A stretch of DNA of 64,000 bases from Trichomonas tenax (taxonomy: Eukaryota > Parabasalia > Trichomonadida > Trichomonadidae): contig JALKBU010000150.1 in assembly GCA_023091735.1 (NCBI GenBank), positions 1-64,000 on the forward strand, given 5' to 3'. The translations under genes were made by a program, and so were the position numbers. Shown here one piece after another: positions 37,063 through 48,649 of this stretch. Every line of letters begins with the position of its first letter. Within the stretch, counting starts at the first letter, position 1. The notes beneath the pieces are model-generated. The model had not been told where the DNA came from and searched no databases. It saw only the letters and a program-made list of their open reading frames with translations.

Positions 37063-39228
37063 ATGAATTCTTCGTTCACTTACCACTACCTTCATGAAAT
37101 TACTGTGCCTGATTCACTCAAGCTCTATGTTGATCTTGAAGATGCAGTGTTTGCAATCACACAAGAAAACTTTTCCGAGGTTTTGGAGAAATGCTTAAAA
37201 TATATCAATGGCGATCAACACAAGTTTAATTATATATGCAGGATGGCACTTTCTTGTTTCTATGTGCATCAAAACTATGCATCTCTAGATCTAATTGAGG
37301 AAATAATTCAAGATTCTCATTTAAAATGTGATGAATTAACAGATGAAGAAATTGTTTATTTTTACAACAAAATCAAAGGATTCGAGCAAAATCAATACAA
37401 AGATAAATTGAAATATATTGGAAATATCAACGAAATTATTAAAAAATTCCAAAGAAAAAATTCAAAAATGGATATGGAAACATTGTTAAAATATACAAAG
37501 GATCATAATTTTGATTATGGATCAGATTTTGCATTTAAGCTTTTCATTCAGTGCATTCAAGAATGTTTCATTGACGGCATTAAATACATATTATCATTAA
37601 ATCCCGATACATGCCGCATAAATATGTTCAAAGTCAAATGCGCTGCAATACAAAGTGGAAACTATGAAATAATAACAATATTAAAGGATGATCATAATAT
37701 TTCATTTGATAAAATGCTTATGACGGCATTTTATTATAGAAGAAATGATATTGCAGATTGGCTTCTTGACAATTATGAATGTGAAACAAAATTCAAAAAT
37801 GATTTCTTCTTTAATCTCCGTGCGAATTTGTTTGTTATGGATAACGGATTTGATATTAATATGAATTCGCTCATTCATATGTGCATTTGTTACGATTTAG
37901 TCGAAATTCTTAAGCACTTGAAACGTTATAGATATAATCCTGATGAATACCGACAAAACAAATTCCTTCAGACAGCAGTTGAATCGAACTCATACGAATC
38001 ATTTATCTATTTACTAGAGAAATATCAATATGATGATATAGCAAAGGATTTAATCGAAAACACATTAAAAATGAAAGATAATAGATATATAATTGCTTTG
38101 CTTTCAAAGATCGAGGATATGGATATCGATTTTTCATTTGAACATGAACATAGGCAATTCACGCCTCTTTCGTTTGCAATATATTATCAAAGAACAGAAC
38201 TATTAGATAAATTCTTAAATCTCACTCAAGATATTAAATGCAAAAAACTTGGTTTTGAAGTGTTATTGATGACTCCGATAAATGCTGCTGCATGCATATC
38301 ATTCGATATATTTAAGAAAATTATGAATGAAGGCGCAAAAATCACAGAAAATACGATCGAACATGCTGTTATGATGAAGAAATATGATATTGTCAGATAC
38401 TTACTCACACTTTCACTCTTTCCAATAACAGATAATTGTAAGATGGAATTTTTTAAATTAGTTTTTGAAAATGATGACATTGAAGCAATAACATATCCAC
38501 ATGTTTTATCTAATATAGATTCAATGGTACTTGAATTGGCTTTCAAATGTGCATCAAATAAGATCGTGGAGGAAATCATTGTTAAAATAGAAAAACTTCC
38601 AATAGGTTATGAATCTGACTTATTCATGCGAGCCAATTTTCATATTATCGATCTTTATTTACAAAGAGTCATGTCCGAAAATACAGATGATAGAGATTAT
38701 CAATGGCCGATTATCAGAAATTCATCAGTTACTGGTGACACATCCATCTTCGATTATTTGATTGATGTTTTTGGTTTCACACTTAATGTTGAGGAAAGGT
38801 CATTATTGCTAATTGATGCGTTGAATTGTAGAAATATATTGCTCGCCAAAAAGCTATTGGATCAATATGATGACTTTGATGCATCGATGTTTTATATACA
38901 ACCAGCTGTGTTTCTTGGAGATTATGAAATCATCAAAGAGTTGATGGGGTTAAAATTGCTTGCAATTGATAGTGGTTGCTTGCATCCGCTGATTGCTGCT
39001 GTACATCGTAAAAATGTACAGGTATTGAGAGTGCTTCTTGAAAATGGATATAAACCTGAAATTGAACCTCAATGCCCACCATGTAATCCTTTGTTTCATG
39101 CCATTGCGCGAAACTATGTTGAAATCGTTGAATTCTTTATTGAATTTCATCCTGAACGCTTTGATTTGGAGAGATATTTTGAAATGGAAAGAATTGATCC
39201 AAAAATAATTGAAATTTTATCCCATTAA
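37063..39228 (+). CDS. Long ankyrin-repeat protein of the trichomonad DUF3447-type
   Basis: 721 residues. The first 200 residues are helical with no clear ankyrin signature. Degenerate ankyrin-type helix pairs follow from about 165 to 715, for example CAAIQSGNYEIITIL, YYRRNDIADWLLDNYE, AAVHRKNVQVLRVLLENGYKP and HAIARNYVEIVEFFIEFHP. Several lack the TPLH core. Such proteins form one of the largest trichomonad families and their partners are unknown. The frame is intact despite lying beside relics and a TIR element. Codon use is AT-ending, which suggests low expression. Confidence 0.8.
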   Translation: MNSSFTYHYLHEITVPDSLKLYVDLEDAVFAITQENFSEVLEKCLKYINGDQHKFNYICRMALSCFYVHQNYASLDLIEEIIQDSHLKCDELTDEEIVYFYNKIKGFEQNQYKDKLKYIGNINEIIKKFQRKNSKMDMETLLKYTKDHNFDYGSDFAFKLFIQCIQECFIDGIKYILSLNPDTCRINMFKVKCAAIQSGNYEIITILKDDHNISFDKMLMTAFYYRRNDIADWLLDNYECETKFKNDFFFNLRANLFVMDNGFDINMNSLIHMCICYDLVEILKHLKRYRYNPDEYRQNKFLQTAVESNSYESFIYLLEKYQYDDIAKDLIENTLKMKDNRYIIALLSKIEDMDIDFSFEHEHRQFTPLSFAIYYQRTELLDKFLNLTQDIKCKKLGFEVLLMTPINAAACISFDIFKKIMNEGAKITENTIEHAVMMKKYDIVRYLLTLSLFPITDNCKMEFFKLVFENDDIEAITYPHVLSNIDSMVLELAFKCASNKIVEEIIVKIEKLPIGYESDLFMRANFHIIDLYLQRVMSENTDDRDYQWPIIRNSSVTGDTSIFDYLIDVFGFTLNVEERSLLLIDALNCRNILLAKKLLDQYDDFDASMFYIQPAVFLGDYEIIKELMGLKLLAIDSGCLHPLIAAVHRKNVQVLRVLLENGYKPEIEPQCPPCNPLFHAIARNYVEIVEFFIEFHPERFDLERYFEMERIDPKIIEILSH

Positions 39229-39589
39229 ATTAACGATGAATAAACTAATGTTTTTATATGATTTCCCGCCTATATTTAGCAACATGAGATTTCACAACCA
39301 TCAACATATTCATTGACACTAAACCTTCAATGAAATTAATAAGTAAAAATCCCCTTGGTGTAAAAATGCATTGGAAAAACAACTCCAAGATTTGAGTTAT
39401 TCTTTCATATTGAAAACAAATAAGTTTTTTGGCCCTATAAATCTATTTCCATAGTGATTTATATTCAAAAATGGTCTAAATGCAATATCAATTATTTGAA
39501 TTTGAAAATATCAGAGAAAATTTGGATTGCCTATCTCAGTGTAATATGTATACTAGCTCTAGTTATTTCTGTGAACAAACATGGTCATC
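39229..39589. other. Intergenic spacer
   Basis: AT-rich. A 76-codon plus frame at 39454-39684 is a shadow of the relic on the other strand. Confidence 0.45.
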
Positions 39590-39760
39590 AATTATTCTCA
39601 TGGATGATTGCGCCTAAATTTAAATCTTGGAATAGTGAGTATTTAACTGATTTGAAACCATCTGAAACAGGGAACTTTGTATAATATTGCTCATCCCATG
39701 AAAAATGCGATCATATAAAAATATATCAATTTTCATAAAAAATAACCTTATATTGGTACT
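39590..39760 (-). pseudogene. Short relic of the beta-helix surface family
   Basis: The minus strand reads FSWDEQYYTKFPVSDGFKSV followed by KYSLFQDLNLGAIIHEN, closely matching FPWDEEHYASFPVSSGFKSV and KYTLFQDSNAGAISHEN in the longer relic next to it (40590-40700). Stops lie on both sides. The DNA around both (GGAAAACTT/GGGAACTT.., CATCCCATG.AAA) is also alike, so this is a partial duplication. Confidence 0.7.
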
Positions 39761-39785
39761 TTTTGATGTAAACGAGATCATGAAT

Positions 39786-40760
39786 TTATATTAGGATAAT
39801 AGCTTGATATAAAGAACTGATTGTTATTGGTGACCTATGTTTATATTGCAAAGATTGGCATTCTATTTGTTTCTGGAATTTAAAACAAATATTAAAATCG
39901 TAAACACGAAGTTCATTTTCAAATTTGACTGTTGACATCGAAGAAATGTCAACATTTATATAATTTTTATTTGCATTATTAAGATAGCAATTGATAACTT
40001 TCATATATCCAAGTGGATTGTTTTGTGTTACTATAAAATTCCACCAGTTGTGGCAATATTGCCAACAATACAGCAATCGCGTACTGTTGTTCTGCATCCT
40101 TCAAATGAATTTATAACACCATAATCAGAAACTGAATTATTAATGATGTTTAAATTTTGAACAAGTTGATCAGAAGCTCTTCTATTAACCAATAAAAAAT
40201 CACCATTGCCATTTTTAATATAACTACAAAACTTTGCTGTCCCTACATTAGATGGCGACACTAAATGATATCCTGCATGGCGAACAACGCAGTTGGTCTC
40301 ATTCAAATTAGAGAGTATAATATCGCCATTTTCTTGATGTGATCCTATACCCTGGAGATGATTACAACCTACAATTATCGAGTCATTGAAGTGATTGGTA
40401 AATCCAGCTCTAGATGTCACAATAATATAACAGTGTTGTCCCAATTGATTTGAAGCATTGATATGTGCATATTTTTGATTGAATGCATTGTCCTTCGCTT
40501 GCAAATAAAATTGCACTGCCATGTGTGTTTTTGTAGATTGACTGGAACTGGCATGCAACAACTAATAGTTTGGAATCTGAATTTGTATTTTCATGCGAAA
40601 TTGCTCCAGCATTTGAATCCTGGAAAAGTGTATACTTAACTGATTTGAAACCACTTGATACGGGAAAACTTGCATAATGTTCTTCATCCCATGGAAATTG
40701 CAATCATATAAAATTATGTCGGTTTTTGTATAAATAACCTTGTTTTGACACCTTTTGTCA
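39786..40760 (-). pseudogene. Broken beta-helix-like surface gene, at least two frameshifts
   Basis: Three consecutive minus-strand frames carry one protein. The first (40410-40703) has FPWDEEHYASFPVS, HGSAILFASEGQCIQSKICTYQCF. The second (40031-40561) has GQHCYIIVTSR, VNRRASDQLVQNLNIINNSVSDYGV and DCCIVGNIATTGGIL. The third (39786-40097) has NNPLGYMKVINCYLNNANKN. Order and motifs match the trichomonad Cys/Asn beta-helix family, so the gene is real but disabled. Frame changes fall near 40430-40445 and 40035-40060. Confidence 0.75.
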
Positions 40761-41355
40761 CCCATCAATATGCATTTCAAACAACTCACTATAAGTTGCA
40801 GAATCAATATTGCTATAAATTTTTCAATTTATGTTATTACTGAAATCAAATGAATTGATATGTTATGAGATGAATAACAAATGATAACTTGTAATTGATG
40901 GAATAAGAAATAAATGTTGAATACAAGTTTTAAAAACAAAAAAGTACATATTTTCCTCTTGCAATAGACATTTCTTCATTGAAGATTTTGCATACACTTC
41001 TTTTGATGTCAATATCAAATGTATTTTTCGTTTGACATTGTTGAAAATTATTGAAAACAATAAGTGAAAATGAATATCTATGAAATCTATAAAAATTCAT
41101 GCCATATTTTATCTTTTTGGGAGGTATGAATTATATTCTTGGAGGTAAATTGTTCATGAAATAATTTTTGTAATCAACGAAAGATGCATCAAAATGTTCA
41201 TCAATATGAGTTAATTGTATCAATATAAGCTGTTTGGATATATAGATAACATCTATAAGTAACAGCAATGCAATTTATATCTTCATAGGGAATGGTAAAG
41301 AGCCGATGAAATATATCTTCGAATTTAATATAAAAAATGGTCGTTTAAAATTTCC
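40761..41355. other. Intergenic spacer
   Basis: AT-rich. No standard initiator is found before the DnaJ-like gene. Confidence 0.45.
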
Positions 41356-42528
41356 ATGCCTAAAGATACAATTTTATACGACGCTTTAGGCGTGGATCCG
41401 AGGGCAACTAGAGAAGAGATACAGAAAGCTTACCTCAATACTTCAATAGAACTCGATGAAAGCGAATTTGACAGTAATGAACATTTTTTAGTCCAAACTT
41501 CTTACAATATACTCACAAAACCGCACCTTAGAAGAATGTACGACACATACGGACTGGAGATGTGCTTGCAATTGATATCCGCAAACGTAGATCGATATCA
41601 AGATGTAAATTCAAACGATTATTACTACGAAGAGGAAGAAGAAGAGGATAATCTTGATGACTGTCAGAAGTTCTGTCTTGACATCTCACTCAAAAACCTC
41701 AATAACGGTTGTACATTACCTTTAAGATTAAAATTATCTGTTCAATGTTCACATTGTCACGGAAATCGTACACAATCTAGAATACCACAGCAAGTATGTC
41801 CTATGTGCAAAGGAACGGGCGTCAAATTCATTTATGTTGATTCAACTTATGGAAATCTTCAAGCGAAGCAGAACTGCTCATACTGCCTCGGCAAAGGCTT
41901 TATTGTCGATGATGACGACATTTGCCAGAAGTGTTATGGAAAAGGCACAATCGAAAAGTTAATTAATAAACAAGTGAAAATAGAACCGGGATCACGTGAC
42001 GGAGATATTGTTAAACTTCGAGATGTGGATGTTGTTGTCGTGTTGCATCAAAGAAATGATCCTAATTTCAAATTAGTAGGAAAACATTTATTCATGCACA
42101 AAAAATTGACTTTATCACAGTCATTATGTGGCACACACCTAGTAATAGAACACCTTAGTGGTAGAAAGTTAGTTGTTTCAACAATAGGAAAAGTCATTAA
42201 TCCTGGACAAGTAATGATGATAGAAAATGAAGGATTCCAAATCAAAGGTACCAATAAAAGAGGAAATTTGTATATAAAGTTCAATATAGAGATGCCTACA
42301 AATGACCAAATTATTCCTTTGCTATCAAATGTCTTCGATAAGACGTTCCCTCGTCCCAACATTACTCAAGAGATTGATTCATATATGACTGACTCTAAAT
42401 TAGAAGATTTTGGAAAATATGTTGATCAAGATAAGCAAGACGAGTACAATGATGAGGAGGACTATTATGAAGAGGAATATTTCGATGATTCCGAGCATAT
42501 CAAAAACCTGTATGCTTTTAACTGGTAA
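41356..42528 (+). CDS. Type I DnaJ-like (Hsp40) protein lacking the HPD motif
   Basis: 390 residues with the DNAJA/Ydj1 order. A J-like domain (about 5-66; YDALGVDPRATREEIQKAY, TSYNIL, RRMYDTYG) is followed by an acidic linker (90-102). A zinc-binding region carries four CxxCxGxG-type motifs (CSHC 131, CPMC 148, CSYC 174, CQKC 190). C-terminal substrate-binding folds and an acidic tail without a CaaX box follow. The catalytic HPD loop is replaced by D34-E35-S36, and the loop is two residues shorter. J domains need HPD to stimulate Hsp70 ATPase, so this is probably a J-like protein acting as a holdase or regulator. The frame is intact, so it is not simply a relic. Confidence 0.9.
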   Translation: MPKDTILYDALGVDPRATREEIQKAYLNTSIELDESEFDSNEHFLVQTSYNILTKPHLRRMYDTYGLEMCLQLISANVDRYQDVNSNDYYYEEEEEEDNLDDCQKFCLDISLKNLNNGCTLPLRLKLSVQCSHCHGNRTQSRIPQQVCPMCKGTGVKFIYVDSTYGNLQAKQNCSYCLGKGFIVDDDDICQKCYGKGTIEKLINKQVKIEPGSRDGDIVKLRDVDVVVVLHQRNDPNFKLVGKHLFMHKKLTLSQSLCGTHLVIEHLSGRKLVVSTIGKVINPGQVMMIENEGFQIKGTNKRGNLYIKFNIEMPTNDQIIPLLSNVFDKTFPRPNITQEIDSYMTDSKLEDFGKYVDQDKQDEYNDEEDYYEEEYFDDSEHIKNLYAFNW

Positions 42529-43150
42529 AATATTGTTTGTTTGATGTTTTTTGTTACAAATCAATTAATTTTTAAAAATCATGCACATAACATAGAATCT
42601 GTTCCTTTTTCTCTATTATCTATAGAACTGTTATATTGGTATAAAAAGAAACAAATGATATTGATTGATCTCATATAGAATTATTAAATGATTTTAACAT
42701 GAATATCTTTATGATTATAATCAAATGATTCGATAATATCATTCATTGAACATTTTGAAATGCTATTTTATGCAATATCATTAAAACTCATCAATTGCAT
42801 TAATTCCATTCAAATCATATTAAGAAATCTATCGAAAAAGAAATAATATTAATATACTAAGGCAGCAACATTGGATATTGGATGATTAGCGTTATAACTC
42901 AACAAGAAATTTAGATGGTTAATTTTTTTGGAAAGTGCCATGTAAATTAAAAATGTGTTATGTAAATTTATGGATTTGCTATGTAATGTCAAAATACTAA
43001 TTCAACGAAATCTCGAAATCCGGAAGCGTGCTGATATGAATTGACGAATAGTACATGATTAACTATGGATATAGAATTTATATATAGAGTATGAAGCGAT
43101 ATTTCCATTCGAACAATTTTAAAATTTTTTGTCAAATTTGTAAAAAAAAA
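42529..43150. other. Intergenic spacer with ATGTAA words before the proteasome gene
   Basis: CATGTAAATT, TATGTAAATT and TATGTAATGTCA occur between 42935 and 42990, variants of the TTACATGTCA motif found before other genes. TTGTCAAATTTG precedes the start. No gene is supported. Confidence 0.45.
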
Positions 43151-43906
43151 ATGTTCAACTCCGGCTCTGAGTATGATAGAAACGTCAACACCTTCAGTCC
43201 CGATGGCCGTCTCCTTCAAGTAGAGTACGCCATCGAGGCTGTCAAGCTCGGATCTTCAGCAATCGCAATTTTGTGCCCAGAGGGTGTTATCTTCGCTGTC
43301 GAAAAGCGCCTTTCTTCTCCACTTCTCATCGCCAGCTCCGTCGAAAAAGTTTACGCTATCGATGACCACGTCGGTGTTGTCATGGCCGGTCTAGCAGCCG
43401 ATGGCAGAACAATGGTTGATCATATGAGAGTTGAAGCTCAGAACCACCGCTTCTCCTTCGCAGAACCAATCGGTGTTCAGGCCGTTACACAGAGTGTCTG
43501 CGATCTCGCCCTCGCATTCGGTGAAGGACGCCGCAAGAAAGGCGATGGACAGATGTCTAGACCTTTCGGTACAGCTTTGTTAGTCGGTGGCATTGAGAAT
43601 GGAAAGTGCTACTTATTCCATACAGATCCAAGTGGTACATACACAGAATGCCGCGCACGCGCTATCGGTGGTGGCAGTGAAGGCGCTGAGGCCCTCCTCA
43701 GAGACTCATACAAGGATGGTATGACACTCAAGGAAGCCGAGGATTTGGCTCTCTCAACACTCCGCCAAGTTATTCAGGAAAAGCTTAATGAAAATAACGT
43801 TGAAGTTGCTTGCGCTCGTGTATCATCCGGTAAGTTCGAAATTTACAGCATGGAGCAACGCCAGGAAATTGTTAATAGATTACCACCACCACTTATCCCA
43901 GAGTAA
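43151..43906 (+). CDS. 20S proteasome subunit alpha5
   Basis: 251 residues from ATG 43151; the frame is open from 43091, but only this start gives the family N-terminus. MFNSGSEYDRNVNTFSPDG then RLLQVEYAIEAVKLGS is the alpha-subunit signature with alpha5 (PSMA5) spelling. Further matches: AVEKRLSSPLL, MSRPFGTALLVGG, DPSGTYTECRARAIGGGSEGAE and MTLKEAEDLALSTLRQV. The product is a structural ring subunit of the 20S core, without catalytic threonine, in cytosol and nucleus. Codon use is strongly C-ending. The stop TAAA doubles as the UAAA poly(A) signal. Confidence 0.95.
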   Translation: MFNSGSEYDRNVNTFSPDGRLLQVEYAIEAVKLGSSAIAILCPEGVIFAVEKRLSSPLLIASSVEKVYAIDDHVGVVMAGLAADGRTMVDHMRVEAQNHRFSFAEPIGVQAVTQSVCDLALAFGEGRRKKGDGQMSRPFGTALLVGGIENGKCYLFHTDPSGTYTECRARAIGGGSEGAEALLRDSYKDGMTLKEAEDLALSTLRQVIQEKLNENNVEVACARVSSGKFEIYSMEQRQEIVNRLPPPLIPE

Positions 43907-44841
<935 letters not shown>

Positions 44842-45621
44842 ATGTTGTTATCTTTGCTTTTGGCTCTTTTTTCAATACACAGCCAATTCGAAAAAATTGA
44901 ACAAAGCAACGATAGAAGTAATATCCTGACATCAGAGCTAACGCCAATAAATACGGAAAATGATGACATTTATATAGAAGTAACACCAGAAATCGAGAAA
45001 GATTGGGAGAATAGCAGACGCGAAATTGAGGAAAAATACAAACTAACACTCGCGAAAATCGCAGAATTACAAAAACTTGGAAATTCAAAGAAGAATGAAG
45101 TCGATGAAATCATGGCTCAGTTGAAAGATTTTGAGAAGCAGTACATACCTGGAATACCGAGATCCTTTGATTTGGATGAAAAAACTAAAATTCCAATAAT
45201 TGTTGCAGAAATTGCACCACATGGTCAGCCACCAATTACAAAGCCTTTGAAAGGCCGTGTTCTTGATGTTGTTTGGCCTGATCACAAAAGAATCGGCTTC
45301 GAAAAAGATTCTTTCGGAGTTTGGGATTTACAGCATAAATGTGGTAACTTCACAATAGAAACACAATCTCGTAATGTTTCTCCTATGAAAGTCATTTCAT
45401 TTACACAACAAGAAGGTACAATCAAGGAGTTTTGTCTTGCTTTTCTTGATAACACTGAAATGGTAGCTTTAACAGGACGTGCAACGATGGAGAACAGATC
45501 CGGAAAGCAAAGTTTCTTGTTACCATCAATCATAAAAGCAGACACCGTTAAAGTTATAATATTCGATACATATGATGAGAAAACAGCAAAGTTGTATGAT
45601 ATTGAACTATACGCTGCCTGA
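44842..45621 (+). CDS. Membrane-anchored coiled-coil protein with SUN-like C-terminal domain
   Basis: 259 residues from the first ATG after an in-frame TAA (44815). Residues 1-14 (MLLSLLLALFSIHS) are a short signal peptide or anchor. A coiled coil spans about 45-105 (EKDWENSRREIEEKYKLTLA, KNEVDEIMAQLKDFEKQ). A beta-rich C-terminal domain covers about 115-259 (GVWDLQHKCGNFTIETQSRN, VKVIIFDTYDEKTAKLYDIEL). The anchor / coiled coil / galactose-binding-like layout resembles SUN-domain or F5/8C-like proteins, but I cannot align the SUN signature, so this is tentative. An ER or nuclear-envelope location would follow if correct. Confidence 0.65.
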   Translation: MLLSLLLALFSIHSQFEKIEQSNDRSNILTSELTPINTENDDIYIEVTPEIEKDWENSRREIEEKYKLTLAKIAELQKLGNSKKNEVDEIMAQLKDFEKQYIPGIPRSFDLDEKTKIPIIVAEIAPHGQPPITKPLKGRVLDVVWPDHKRIGFEKDSFGVWDLQHKCGNFTIETQSRNVSPMKVISFTQQEGTIKEFCLAFLDNTEMVALTGRATMENRSGKQSFLLPSIIKADTVKVIIFDTYDEKTAKLYDIELYAA

Positions 45622-47071
45622 TTGTGAATGTTTGATTAATTGCATTATATATTTTCATAAATTAACCATATTATATATTTTTTATCAACATATTCTAATT
45701 TAAAACAATTTTATATATATGCCATCTATTTAAAATTCCAAATATTGACTTTTTCAAGATGAAAAACGAAAATTCATTTAAAAAAAATATAAAGAAAATT
45801 GTAGTTGTAATGATATCATTTTTATAATATTAGATAATAATTCGGGGGCCGGGATCATGCAATAGTGACTAGAAGTAGAGTTGAAGATAATGCCTCAAAG
45901 ATGATCGATGAAGTCATTTATTAATTCTATGGAACATCTAAAGATTGATATATCTCTCAAAGGAAGACAGGTTGAATCAACTAAGAAATTTACAATCTAA
46001 ATCCAAAAGTAAAAGAATATATTACACTTATAAGACAAGAAAATGTCTTTCCATCTTCATTTGATGATTAATTGTACTTTATTTCGTTCATTTCAGATTT
46101 ATTAGTGTGTATATATGATATCTCCAAGTGCTAGATGTCCAAATGCCTCAAAACGATCTCATTGAAATACAGAATCGTGAATTTTGTTGTTCCTGTAGCA
46201 CCACTGCACTTAGCGTAGCTAAAAGCGAGTACAATCACATGAATGGCAAGTTATTTCCAATCTGAATGCCGAAACAATTCCTTATTTGCAGCGAAAATAA
46301 CCCACTCTGAGGTCTGGTTTTATTACCATTCTCTTCTTAAATGGAATTAGAAATTCCAAAATATAAACTTTACATGTCAAATTGCAATTAATTTGAGAGG
46401 ATAATTTTATAGAAAAAAATTAACAAAAGGATATAATTTGGCTTGCCTCACATTGTAAATTTGAAATATAACTTTATTTTTGTTTTCGATTTAAGATTTT
46501 TTGGAGAAACATTCAAAATTTACAATAAAAATCTCAATAAAGAACCGAACTATATTTTTATTCCTTATGATATTATGTAATAATTATGAAGTTCAATCCC
46601 TATTGTCACTTTTGTGTAATGTGCACTTTTTGATTCAAAAAATTATCTAAATAAAAGCTCACTATTTTTCTCTCTAAAATGGATATATAATACTTTATAG
46701 TGATAGCAACGCCGCACAAAGATTAAAATCTTATTTGGGAAAGCAAATAATATTGTCATTTTCACCAAAAACATTCAATGTAACTTTGATGCTTAAAATC
46801 ATTGTCACTTTTCCATCGATAAACATCCTTTTATTAAAATCGTCCAATTTTAGTATATTTAGCTTTAAAAAGGCATGAAAATGCTATACATTGGATAAAA
46901 ACTGCGTGGGAATGATGGTTCACAAATTTCAGAATGAAAACATCCTTGGTCATTTCTTGTAAATATTGAGAATTGTTAAAAAATTAGCAAAACACAGATA
47001 TATACTCTCCACAGAGAATATGTTTAAATGTGTTATTTTTATAAATTCTGAGTAAATAATATTTTTCTAGG
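45622..47071. other. Long spacer upstream of HydG with orphan initiators
   Basis: TTGTCACTTTT occurs near 46604 and 46803, and TTGTCATTTTC near 46754. Each is followed only by a few-codon ATG frame. TTTACATGTCAA is at 46369-46380. These could be upstream transcription starts. No protein or RNA gene is recognised. Confidence 0.45.
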
Positions 47072-48625
47072 ATGCTGTCATCGATTGCGCGCTCCTATGG
47101 AAAGTTGAGACCAGATGTTTCTAAGACCCTCTTCACAGGCACAAAGTGGTCTCCAGAACACGACAAATACGAAATCCCGAACCCAGACGAAATCATCAAC
47201 GAGAACGAGATCAACGAGGCACTCGTTGAGACACGTGATTTTGGCAAGGACAAGGCCCGCATTCGAGCTATACTCGAAAAGGCCAGAGATCGCGCTACAT
47301 TAAAGGACGCAGTTGCCGGACCATCTGAGTTCCTTCTTGGTTTGTCGATCCAGGAGGCTGCCACACTCCTCAACGTCCCAATCGAGAACAGCAACCTCAT
47401 TCAGGAAATCTACGACACCTCATTCTTCATCAAGAATCGCATTTACGGCAACAGAATCGTTCTCTTTGCCCCACTCTACGTCTCCAACTACTGCAACTGC
47501 TCCTGCACATACTGCGGCTACAGAGGCACCAACACACAGATCGAACGCTGCAAGTTGTCGACAGATCAGGTCAAGAACGAGGTCGAAGTCCTCGAGAAGA
47601 TGGGACACAAGAGAATTCTCATGCTCACAGGTGAGCACCCAACATACACATTCAATGACTTCCTTGAGGCCCTTAAGGCTGCATCTTCTGTCAAGACAGA
47701 CAAGTCTGGCGAGATCAGAAGAATCAACGTCGAGATCCCAACACTCTCCGTCACAGACTTCAAGCGCCTGAAGGCTCTCGGCTGCGTCGGCACATACACA
47801 CTCTTCCAGGAGACATACCACCGCAAGTCATTCAAGAAGTTCCACCCATACGGTCCAAAGGCTGACTACGACTATCGTATCACATGCATGGACCGCGCTC
47901 AGATTGGTGGCATTGATGATGTCGGCTTCGGCGCCCTCCTCGGCCTCTACGACCACAAGTTCGAGGGTCTCGCTCTCCTCCAGCACGCTAAGCACCTTGA
48001 TGAGAAGTTCGGTACAGGCCCACACACAATTTCATTCCCAAGAATCAGACCAGCTACAGGCACACCACTCTCCGAGCACCCACCGCACGTTGTCAACGAT
48101 GATGACTTCAAGAGACTCATCGCTGTCCTTAGATGCGCTGTTCCATACACAGGCATGATTATCTCCACAAGAGAATCCGCCAAGATGAGAAAGGAGCTTC
48201 TCCAGATCGGTATCTCACAGATCTCCGCTGCTTCGTCCACAGAAGTCGGCTCCTACAACAAGAACACAGATGGCAAGAAAGGCCAGTTCTCCATCTACGA
48301 CCACAGGTCTGCTGACGAGGTCGTCCGCGATCTCATGAAGGATGGCTACGTCCCATCATGGTGCACAGCTTGCTACAGACTCGGCAGAACAGGAGAGGCA
48401 TTCATGAAGTGGGCCAAGTCCGGCGAAATCCACAACAACTGCCATCCAAACTCAATCTTTACACTCGCTGAGTACCTTATCGACTACGCCTCTGAGGAGA
48501 CAAAGAAGCTCGGTTGGGCACTCATCGATAAGGAGATCCTCAACATCACAGATGAGAAGCGTCGCAAGGCTACAATCAGAAGGCTCGAACTCATCAAGAA
48601 CGGAAAGCGTGATCTTTACTTCTAA
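47072..48625 (+). CDS. hydG: HydG, radical-SAM maturase of [FeFe]-hydrogenase
   Basis: 517 residues. The N-terminus MLSSIARSYGK has the MLSS..R form of hydrogenosomal targeting sequences. The radical-SAM motif CNCSCTYC supplies C141, C145 and C148. The C-terminal C431, C434 and C457 form the auxiliary Fe-S cluster motif diagnostic of HydG rather than ThiH. Other family blocks: LFAPLYVSNYCNC, LMLTGEHP, QETYHRKSFKKFHPYGPKADY, GIDDVGFGALLGLYD, SFPRIRPATGTPL. HydG splits tyrosine to make the CO and CN ligands of the hydrogenase H-cluster, working with HydE and HydF in the hydrogenosome. Codon use is extremely C-ending, implying strong expression. The ATG follows TTTTTCTAGG; no initiator of the usual type is adjacent. 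Confidence 0.97.
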   Translation: MLSSIARSYGKLRPDVSKTLFTGTKWSPEHDKYEIPNPDEIINENEINEALVETRDFGKDKARIRAILEKARDRATLKDAVAGPSEFLLGLSIQEAATLLNVPIENSNLIQEIYDTSFFIKNRIYGNRIVLFAPLYVSNYCNCSCTYCGYRGTNTQIERCKLSTDQVKNEVEVLEKMGHKRILMLTGEHPTYTFNDFLEALKAASSVKTDKSGEIRRINVEIPTLSVTDFKRLKALGCVGTYTLFQETYHRKSFKKFHPYGPKADYDYRITCMDRAQIGGIDDVGFGALLGLYDHKFEGLALLQHAKHLDEKFGTGPHTISFPRIRPATGTPLSEHPPHVVNDDDFKRLIAVLRCAVPYTGMIISTRESAKMRKELLQIGISQISAASSTEVGSYNKNTDGKKGQFSIYDHRSADEVVRDLMKDGYVPSWCTACYRLGRTGEAFMKWAKSGEIHNNCHPNSIFTLAEYLIDYASEETKKLGWALIDKEILNITDEKRRKATIRRLELIKNGKRDLYF

Positions 48626-48649
48626 GCAATATTTAATAAATAAAATAAA

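Noticed and set aside
47058..47071. TTTTTCTAGG before the HydG ATG as a splice acceptor
   Set aside because: Lacks the ACTAAC branch/acceptor arrangement of trichomonad introns, and HydG already has a complete targeting N-terminus.
47115..48315. Several long frames opposite to or offset within HydG, and likewise in enolase and the eIF4G-like gene
   Set aside because: Shadow frames produced by strong codon bias of the real genes.
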